Source of the DNA: Scytonematopsis contorta HA4267-MV1
GTDB taxonomy: Bacteria > Cyanobacteriota > Cyanobacteriia > Cyanobacteriales > Nostocaceae
Length of the DNA: 64,000 nt
Reading direction: 5' to 3'
Assembly: GCA_019359035.1 (NCBI GenBank)
Contig: JAHHIC010000048.1
Coordinates: 1 to 64,000, forward strand
This document shows, piece by piece, positions 57,697 through 64,000 of this stretch. Positions within the stretch are counted from its first letter, which is position 1. Each line of letters opens with the position of its first letter. The notes beneath the pieces were generated by a model. The model made no database searches. It saw only the letters and a program-made list of their open reading frames with translations, and had not been told where the DNA came from. Both the position numbers and the translations under genes were made by a program.

Positions 57697-58797
57697 ATGT
57701 TTTATACAGCACAAAAAGCAAAAGACTTGAAGATGAAAAAATTACTCGTAACTGGCTCATCAGGGCTGATTGGTTCGGAAATTTGCCTGTATTTCGCCAA
57801 GCGAGGTTGGGCAATTTACGGGGTCGATAATAACCAAAGGTCTGTTTTTTTTGGTTCCCAAGGAGATACCCGTTGGAATCAAAAGCGCTTAGAAAATCTC
57901 GTTAAAGGGTTCGTACATTACGAGATAGATATTCGTAGTCGCCATACTATTTTAAATTTGTTTGAGAGCCTCAGACCAAATGCGATTATTCATACTGCGG
58001 CACAGCCTAGTCACGATTTGGCTGCGAAAATTCCTTTTGATGACTTTGATATTAACGCGGTTGGGACGTTAAATCTATTAGAGGCAACTCGTCAATTTGC
58101 TCCTGAAGCTCCCTTCGTACATATGTCAACTAACAAGGTATATGGGGACGCACCGAATGAAATTCCTTTAATAGAATTGGAAACTCGTTGGGATTATGCG
58201 GATACTGCCTATAAATTGGGAATTAGCGAATCTTTTCGGATTGACCGCTCGAAACATTCCATTTTTGGAGCTTCTAAGGTAGCTGCTGATATTATGGTTC
58301 AAGAGTACGGTCGCTATTTTAACTTACAAACCTGCTCTTTGCGGGCTGGATGTTTAACAGGACCAAATCATGCGGGAGTAGAATTGCACGGATTTCTCAG
58401 TTACTTGATTAAGTGCAACTTAGAAAATCGTGTTTATAAAATATTTGGTTATAAAGGCAAACAGGTAAGGGATAACATCCACTCTTATGACGTAGCAACT
58501 TTTATCGAGCAATTTATCAAATCACCTCGTAGCGCTGAAGTTTACAATTTGGGGGGTGGAAAAAACAACACCAGTTCCATCTTAGAGGCTTTTGATATGG
58601 TCACTTCTCTAACTAACAAAAAAATGCGATATGAATATATAGACCAAAATCGTCAAGGAGACCATATCTGTTATTACAGCGATTTACACAAAATCCAACA
58701 ACATTATCCGGGCTGGCAAATTTCCAAACCTTTAGACCAAATCTTTTCAGACATCGTTTCAGCCTGGGAAACTAGGCTTCAAAAATCTTACAGCTAA
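57697..58797 (+). CDS. NAD-dependent sugar epimerase (CDP-paratose/tyvelose 2-epimerase-like SDR)
   Basis: [39 protein letters not shown]...[19 protein letters not shown]...[23 protein letters not shown]...[15 protein letters not shown]. The likely start is MKKLLVTG. Confidence 0.9.
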   Translation: MFYTAQKAKDLKMKKLLVTGSSGLIGSEICLYFAKRGWAIYGVDNNQRSVFFGSQGDTRWNQKRLENLVKGFVHYEIDIRSRHTILNLFESLRPNAIIHTAAQPSHDLAAKIPFDDFDINAVGTLNLLEATRQFAPEAPFVHMSTNKVYGDAPNEIPLIELETRWDYADTAYKLGISESFRIDRSKHSIFGASKVAADIMVQEYGRYFNLQTCSLRAGCLTGPNHAGVELHGFLSYLIKCNLENRVYKIFGYKGKQVRDNIHSYDVATFIEQFIKSPRSAEVYNLGGGKNNTSSILEAFDMVTSLTNKKMRYEYIDQNRQGDHICYYSDLHKIQQHYPGWQISKPLDQIFSDIVSAWETRLQKSYS

Positions 58798-58823
58798 ATT
58801 ACAGCTAAAAAAAGGAAATATTT

Positions 58824-60026
58824 ATGAGTCGCGTTTTATTTCTTAATGTTTCTTCAGCCGGACACATTATTCCTACTTTTGGATTAGTAAAAGAATTACT
58901 GCGTCAGGGAGAAGAAGTAATTTACTACGAAGTTTCGGAATTTCAATCAGAAATAAAAGCTTTAGGGGCGGTTTTCCGTTTTTATCCAGAACTAAAAGAC
59001 GATACACTACCGAAATTAGAAGCTAACGAGTTTCCTTTAATCCCAATAATAACTTGGACAGCCAAAGAAAGGCTGCCTTGGTTGCTTGAATCAATCCGAG
59101 CAGACAAGCCAGACTATATTATTCACGATTCCCTATGTTTGTGGGGAAAAATAGCGGCACAGTTACTCAATATTCCAGCAATAAATTCTATATCTACTGC
59201 TGCATTTAATCGCCAGAGTTTATATGAATGCTCGATAATCGCTCCAAAGCTACCTCTATTACTCTCAGAAGAATCGATAAATAAAAAGTGTTTTTTGCAA
59301 TACGAACGAGAATTACGAGAAACCTATAATATTCCGCAGCTAGATTTTATCGATGTATTTACCAATCCAGAACCCGTTAATATTTGTTATTTACCTCGAG
59401 AACTCCAACCTTATATTGAAAAATTTGACCGCACTTTTCATTTTGTCGGGCCTTGTGACCCAGTGCGGGCAATTAAGTCTGACTTCTCTATGGAACAATT
59501 ATCGGTAAACAAGCTTATCTTAATTTCTTTTGGCAACATTCACGACCCGGGTTATGAATTTTACCAAAACTGTATTGAGGCATTTAAAGATATTGACGAT
59601 GTTCAAGTTCTAATGGTGATATCTAGTTTTACAGATATCGAGCAACTAGGGAATATACCGACAAACTTTATCGTTCAACGGACAGGTACTATTCCCCAAC
59701 TACAAATTTTGGAACGCACTAGCCTTTTTATCATGCATGGAGCCGGAGGTGGTACCCGCGAGGCAGCTTGGTATTCAGTCCCGATGCTAGCAATCCCTCA
59801 AACCTATGAGCAATATATTATTTCTCTTCAAATTGAAGCACAGGGTGTGGGAATTTGTCTCAAACCAGAAGTAGTTAATGCTAAACTTTTACGACAAACC
59901 GCCTTAAAAATTTTAGACGATAGTTCTTTCCTAGCTAACAGCAGTCGTCTTGGAAATGCTTGTCGTACTACAGCAGGTGGAACGAAGCGGGCAGTACAGG
60001 AAATTTTCCAATACATTGGAAAATAA
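58824..60026 (+). CDS. GT1/MGT-type glycosyltransferase (macrolide/UGT-like)
   Basis: SRVLFLNVSSAGHIIPTFGLVKELLRQGEEVIYYE...FIMHGAGGGTREAAWYSVPMLAIPQTYEQYIISLQIEAQGVGICL. Confidence 0.93.
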   Translation: MSRVLFLNVSSAGHIIPTFGLVKELLRQGEEVIYYEVSEFQSEIKALGAVFRFYPELKDDTLPKLEANEFPLIPIITWTAKERLPWLLESIRADKPDYIIHDSLCLWGKIAAQLLNIPAINSISTAAFNRQSLYECSIIAPKLPLLLSEESINKKCFLQYERELRETYNIPQLDFIDVFTNPEPVNICYLPRELQPYIEKFDRTFHFVGPCDPVRAIKSDFSMEQLSVNKLILISFGNIHDPGYEFYQNCIEAFKDIDDVQVLMVISSFTDIEQLGNIPTNFIVQRTGTIPQLQILERTSLFIMHGAGGGTREAAWYSVPMLAIPQTYEQYIISLQIEAQGVGICLKPEVVNAKLLRQTALKILDDSSFLANSSRLGNACRTTAGGTKRAVQEIFQYIGK

Positions 60027-60096
60027 AATTAATTTTTACGTAAATAAAAAGCAAAAAACTATTATTGATTCAAGATTTAATCAAGGGGTATTGATT

Positions 60097-63000
60097 ATGA
60101 ATTTTTCAGAAATAAATGACTTAGAAATTTTCAAATTACTCTTAGAAGAAGAAGGAATCGAATTAAATTTAAAGCAATCTCCAATCTTGCGGCACGGACT
60201 TACACAAACCCCTGCCTCTTTTCAACAAAGACGTTTGTGGTTTCTTTACGAGTTAGAACCAACCTCTTCAGCTTATAATATATGCTCTATCTTTCGTCTG
60301 GACGGTTTGCTACAAGTGCAAGCTTTGAAACAGGCATTTAGACAATTGCAGGAGCGACACGAAAGCCTTCGTACTACTTTTGTGGCAATCGATGGCGAAC
60401 CATGGCAACATATTCACCCCGAAGTGTTAAGCGAACTAGAAATCGAAAACTGGAGCGAGCTGTCTGAAACTGAGATTGAAAAGCAAATTTCTACCATAAA
60501 AGTTTCCGAAACAAGATATTCGTTCGACCTTAAAGAGGGACCGCTGTTTCGAGCCAGACTCTTGCAACTCAAACCAGAAAGACACTTGCTAAGCCTAACT
60601 CTCCATCATATTATTGCTGATGGATGGTCTCTCGGTATTATTCTCGAAGAACTTGCTGTTCTCTATAAATCTAACCTTAAAAAAGATAACATTTCGCTCC
60701 CAGAATTAAGAATTCAATACTCCGATTACTCGATTTGGCAGCAGGAGAAGATAGCTGAGTCCATTTGGGAAGAACATCTTGTTTATTGGGAAAAACAACT
60801 GGCTCAATTACCAATCCTCCAATTTCCCACCGATTTTCCTCGACCCTCTTTGCAATCATTTCAAGGCGATTTGGTTGAGTTTACTATAACTCCGGAACTA
60901 ACAAATGCGATCCGCAGTTTTAGCCAGAAAGAGAATGTTACCCTTTTTACAACTCTCATGGCTGCTTTTCAAACCCTCCTGGCACGTTATTCTGGGCAAG
61001 AAGATATCCCTGTCGGTACTTCGATTGCCAATCGTCCAGGAATTGATACCGAAAGACTAATAGGTTTTTTTGTAAATACTTTAGTAATTCGCACCGATTT
61101 ATCTGGAGAACCTAGTTTTCGGACTCTGGTAAGCAGAGTTAAGAAAACAGTTCTAGAAGCATTTGAACATAGTGGAGTTACTTTTGAAACCTTGGTGGAC
61201 CGTCTGCAAACAGAACGAGATACTAGTCGCAATCCTTTATTTCAGATTGCCTTTACTCTATTAAATGCTCCCAAGCCTAAGTTTGGTCAAGACAACTTAG
61301 AAATAACTTCTATAGGCAGTCAAAATGCTGCTCGTTTTGATTTAGAACTTTTTGTGACCGAAGGTGAAGACAATTTAAGCGGTGTTTTATCTTACAATAT
61401 TAGCTTATTTAACCCAGAGACCGCAGGACGTTTCGTTGGTCACTTCTGCGAATTATTAAAAAATTTAGTAGCCCAGCCAGATGAGGCAATCTGTCGCTTA
61501 CCAATACTGCTTCCTGAAGAGCAGAAGCGATTAATGCCCTCAGAACCGCGTGAGAATTTTGCTGTAGACTATTGTTTACACCAAGCCTTTAACCAACAAG
61601 TAGATTTGCATCCCAACCATCAAGCTGTCAGTTTTGAAAACCAATCTTTAACTTACAAACAATTAAATGAACGAGCCAATCAATTAGCCCTTTATCTGAT
61701 TGATTGCGGTGCAAAACCAGAATTGCGGGTAGGATTACTGATAAATCGCTCTCTAGAAATGGTAATAGCCATCCTAGCCATTCTCAAAACTGGTGCTGCT
61801 TACGTTCCAATAGATACTCAATCCCCCCAAGAGCGAATTACTTATATTTTAGAAGATAGCGGGGTATCGTTTTTGTTAACTCAGGTGGAGTTCGCACCAA
61901 TAGTTGAATCTCAGCAAACTACCTCGATTTTCTTGGAAAATTGCCAGCAAGAGATATCCAAAAAACCACTTACTAATCCGGAGATAGTTCTTAGTCCAGA
62001 TAACGCTGCCTATATTATTTATACTTCTGGTTCTACAGGAAAACCCAAGGGAGTTATTGTCACTCATCGCAATGTGGTGCGTCTGATGTTGGCAACTCAA
62101 AAATGGTATAACTTCAACGACAAAGATGTCTGGACTTTATTTCATTCTTGTGCTTTCGACTTTTCTGTGTGGGAAATTTGGGGTGCTCTTTTCTTTGGCG
62201 GACATTTAATTGTAGTTCCCTATTCAGTAACTCGCTCACCAGAAGAATTTTACAATTTACTCTGCAACGAGGGCGTAACTGTTTTAAATCAAACACCTTC
62301 TGCTTTTCGCCAACTTATTCAAGCCGAAGAAGTACTTTGTCGAGAAAGCGAAGTCAACTTGCGCTATGTCATTTTTGGCGGAGAAGCTTTAGATTTATCA
62401 ACTCTGGAACCCTGGTTTGAGCGTCACAGCGATGATTTTCCACTTTTGGTAAATATGTACGGAATTACTGAAACCACAGTTCACGTTACTTATCGTCCTA
62501 TTCGTTGGAGTGATGTCAGAAAAGCTACAGGTAGCATTATTGGCGAACCAATTCCAGATTTTTGCCTTTATCTTCTTGACCGCTACGAACAACCAGTTCC
62601 GACGGGAGTTACGGGAGAAATTTACGTAGGTGGAGCGGGAGTTGCTCGGGGTTATTTAAATCGACCGGATTTAACTGCTGAGCGTATGGTGCCTAACTTG
62701 GCTAGCTCTGACGGTAAAAATCGCCTCTATAGAACTGGGGATTTGGCTAGATATCTTGCTAATGGAGAATTAGAATATTTAGGACGCAACGACTATCAAG
62801 TTAAAATTCGCGGTTTTCGCATAGAATTAGGGGAAATCGAAACAGTTTTACAAACTTATCCTGGGGTTCGCCATAGTTGCGTCATTACAAGCGAGCAAAA
62901 CAGAGATGATGTGAGAGTTATCGCCTACATTGTACCCCAAACTGACCCAGCTAAAATTCCCGGATACGAAAATTTAATTACAGAACAAATTCAAGAATGG

Positions 63001-64000
63001 CAATATACTTTTAACGAAACTTATCGAAATCAGGAAACTGAGACCGACCCAGCATTTAATATTACAGGTTGGAATAGCAGTTATGATAGCAAACCCATCC
63101 CCGTTGGAGAAATGCGTCAGTGGCTCGACAACACTTTGGCTCAGATAAAATCCCTAAAACCAGTTCAAGTGTTAGAAATTGGCTGTGGTACGGGTATGAT
63201 TCTCCTAAACATTGCCCCCGAAGTTCATTCTTACTGGGCTACGGACTTTTCTTTTGAAGCTATCAGTAGGTTACAAAAAATTCTGCACCAAAATCAATGG
63301 AATCAGGTTCGTTTACAACAGCAAGAAGCGAATAATTTTAGCGGTCTTCCCCAAGCACACTTCGACACTATCATTATCAACTCGGTAGCTCAATATTTTC
63401 CTTCTCTTGAGTATTTTCAGCAGGTAATTGCTGGAGCTTTGGATTTACTAGCTCCGGGAGGAAGTCTATTTATCGGTGATAATCGTAACTTATTACTGTT
63501 AGATTACTTTTATGCCAGCATCGCTTTCGCTCAGGAAAAAGATGGTACAAACCGAGAAGATTTTAAACAAAAAGTGCAACTAATTGCCGAAAATGAAAAC
63601 GAATTAACTCTCGACCCGATTTTCTTTGCTGACTTGCCATTAACTTTTCCTGCTATAGCTGAAGTAGAAATTCACTTAAAACCGGAAAAAACAAATAACG
63701 AAATGACTAAGTATCGTTATGACGTAGTATTGCACAAGCAAGGAGTTCATAAAAATAACAAACATGCAATCAATCCTATTTGGCTGGATTGGCAGACCGA
63801 AAATTACCAACTAAGTGACGTACGCAATTTGTTATCAAAAGAACAAAACTTTGCTATTGGTTGGTGTGGTATTCCCAATGCTCAGTTGTTGCAAGACGAA
63901 AAAATTTGCCGTTGGTATCGCGATATAGAAGATTACGCTACGGTAGGAGAGTTGCGGAGTTTGCTCAGTCTTGATACCAATACAGGTGTGGTACCTAAAG
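60097..64000 (+). CDS. NRPS (3'-truncated by window): C-A(Thr)-N-methyltransferase-...
   Basis: Open from ATG 60097 to the window end (not in the ORF track because it has no stop). C LHHIIADGWSLG; A code DFWNIGMVHK (Thr); SAM-MT VLEIGCGTGMILLNIAPEV inserted between A8 and A10. Confidence 0.92.
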   Translation, partial: MNFSEINDLEIFKLLLEEEGIELNLKQSPILRHGLTQTPASFQQRRLWFLYELEPTSSAYNICSIFRLDGLLQVQALKQAFRQLQERHESLRTTFVAIDGEPWQHIHPEVLSELEIENWSELSETEIEKQISTIKVSETRYSFDLKEGPLFRARLLQLKPERHLLSLTLHHIIADGWSLGIILEELAVLYKSNLKKDNISLPELRIQYSDYSIWQQEKIAESIWEEHLVYWEKQLAQLPILQFPTDFPRPSLQSFQGDLVEFTITPELTNAIRSFSQKENVTLFTTLMAAFQTLLARYSGQEDIPVGTSIANRPGIDTERLIGFFVNTLVIRTDLSGEPSFRTLVSRVKKTVLEAFEHSGVTFETLVDRLQTERDTSRNPLFQIAFTLLNAPKPKFGQDNLEITSIGSQNAARFDLELFVTEGEDNLSGVLSYNISLFNPETAGRFVGHFCELLKNLVAQPDEAICRLPILLPEEQKRLMPSEPRENFAVDYCLHQAFNQQVDLHPNHQAVSFENQSLTYKQLNERANQLALYLIDCGAKPELRVGLLINRSLEMVIAILAILKTGAAYVPIDTQSPQERITYILEDSGVSFLLTQVEFAPIVESQQTTSIFLENCQQEISKKPLTNPEIVLSPDNAAYIIYTSGSTGKPKGVIVTHRNVVRLMLATQKWYNFNDKDVWTLFHSCAFDFSVWEIWGALFFGGHLIVVPYSVTRSPEEFYNLLCNEGVTVLNQTPSAFRQLIQAEEVLCRESEVNLRYVIFGGEALDLSTLEPWFERHSDDFPLLVNMYGITETTVHVTYRPIRWSDVRKATGSIIGEPIPDFCLYLLDRYEQPVPTGVTGEIYVGGAGVARGYLNRPDLTAERMVPNLASSDGKNRLYRTGDLARYLANGELEYLGRNDYQVKIRGFRIELGEIETVLQTYPGVRHSCVITSEQNRDDVRVIAYIVPQTDPAKIPGYENLITEQIQEWQYTFNETYRNQETETDPAFNITGWNSSYDSKPIPVGEMRQWLDNTLAQIKSLKPVQVLEIGCGTGMILLNIAPEVHSYWATDFSFEAISRLQKILHQNQWNQVRLQQQEANNFSGLPQAHFDTIIINSVAQYFPSLEYFQQVIAGALDLLAPGGSLFIGDNRNLLLLDYFYASIAFAQEKDGTNREDFKQKVQLIAENENELTLDPIFFADLPLTFPAIAEVEIHLKPEKTNNEMTKYRYDVVLHKQGVHKNNKHAINPIWLDWQTENYQLSDVRNLLSKEQNFAIGWCGIPNAQLLQDEKICRWYRDIEDYATVGELRSLLSLDTNTGVVPK
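62965..63765 (+). other. N-methyltransferase domain embedded in the A domain
   Basis: ITGWNSSYDSKPIPVGEMRQWLDNTLAQIKSLKPVQVLEIGCGTG...HFDTIIINSVAQYFPSLEYFQQVIAGALDLLAPGGSLFIGD...KYRYDVVLHK. Confidence 0.92.

Overview
Cyanobacterial window, probably from a heterocystous or other filamentous genome: heptanucleotide STRR tracts, 'gtagagacgcga' hairpins and 'aacccaacctac' intergenic repeats are present. It has three parts. (1) About 0-9 kb is an accessory block on the minus strand: a small unknown protein, a GC-rich prolyl oligopeptidase, an AraC-family regulator, an FAD monooxygenase and a GMC oxidoreductase. Four of these genes have the same promoter: two TCA(G/A)ATTCTT boxes exactly 21 bp apart, and a TAYACT -10 element at exactly the same offset (30 bp between motif starts). 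This looks like an AraC regulon. (2) About 9-15 kb holds a kinase-like protein, a peptidoglycan-binding protein, an MbtH-like protein, and a divergent trio of a JmjC-type cupin, a small cupin and a SyrB2-like Fe/2OG halogenase with the HxA signature. (3) About 16-64 kb is a large hybrid lipopeptide cluster: FAAL-ACP; KS-AT-ACP-LLM-KR-C-A-T-E-C; a SyrP-like TauD hydroxylase; a degenerate C ('interface')-A-T protein; C-A-T-E-C-A-T-E; C-A-T-C-A-T-E-C-A-T; three glycosyltransferases and a sugar epimerase; and a truncated C-A-NMT NRPS. My manual domain and code reading gives (2,3-dihydroxy acyl)-D-X1-(OH)Glx2-D-Thr3-D-Ala4-Thr/Dhb5-D-Gln6-Gly7-NMeThr8-..., which matches the hassallidin/balticidin glycolipopeptide layout. 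Three things look different from hassallidins as I remember them: a non-Thr residue 1, an interface/SyrP-type Glx at residue 2, and a SyrB2-type halogenase. The combined syringomycin-style tailoring (SyrB2-like plus SyrP-like) on a hassallidin-like scaffold is the best candidate for an undescribed system. All family calls come from reading motifs; no searches were run.
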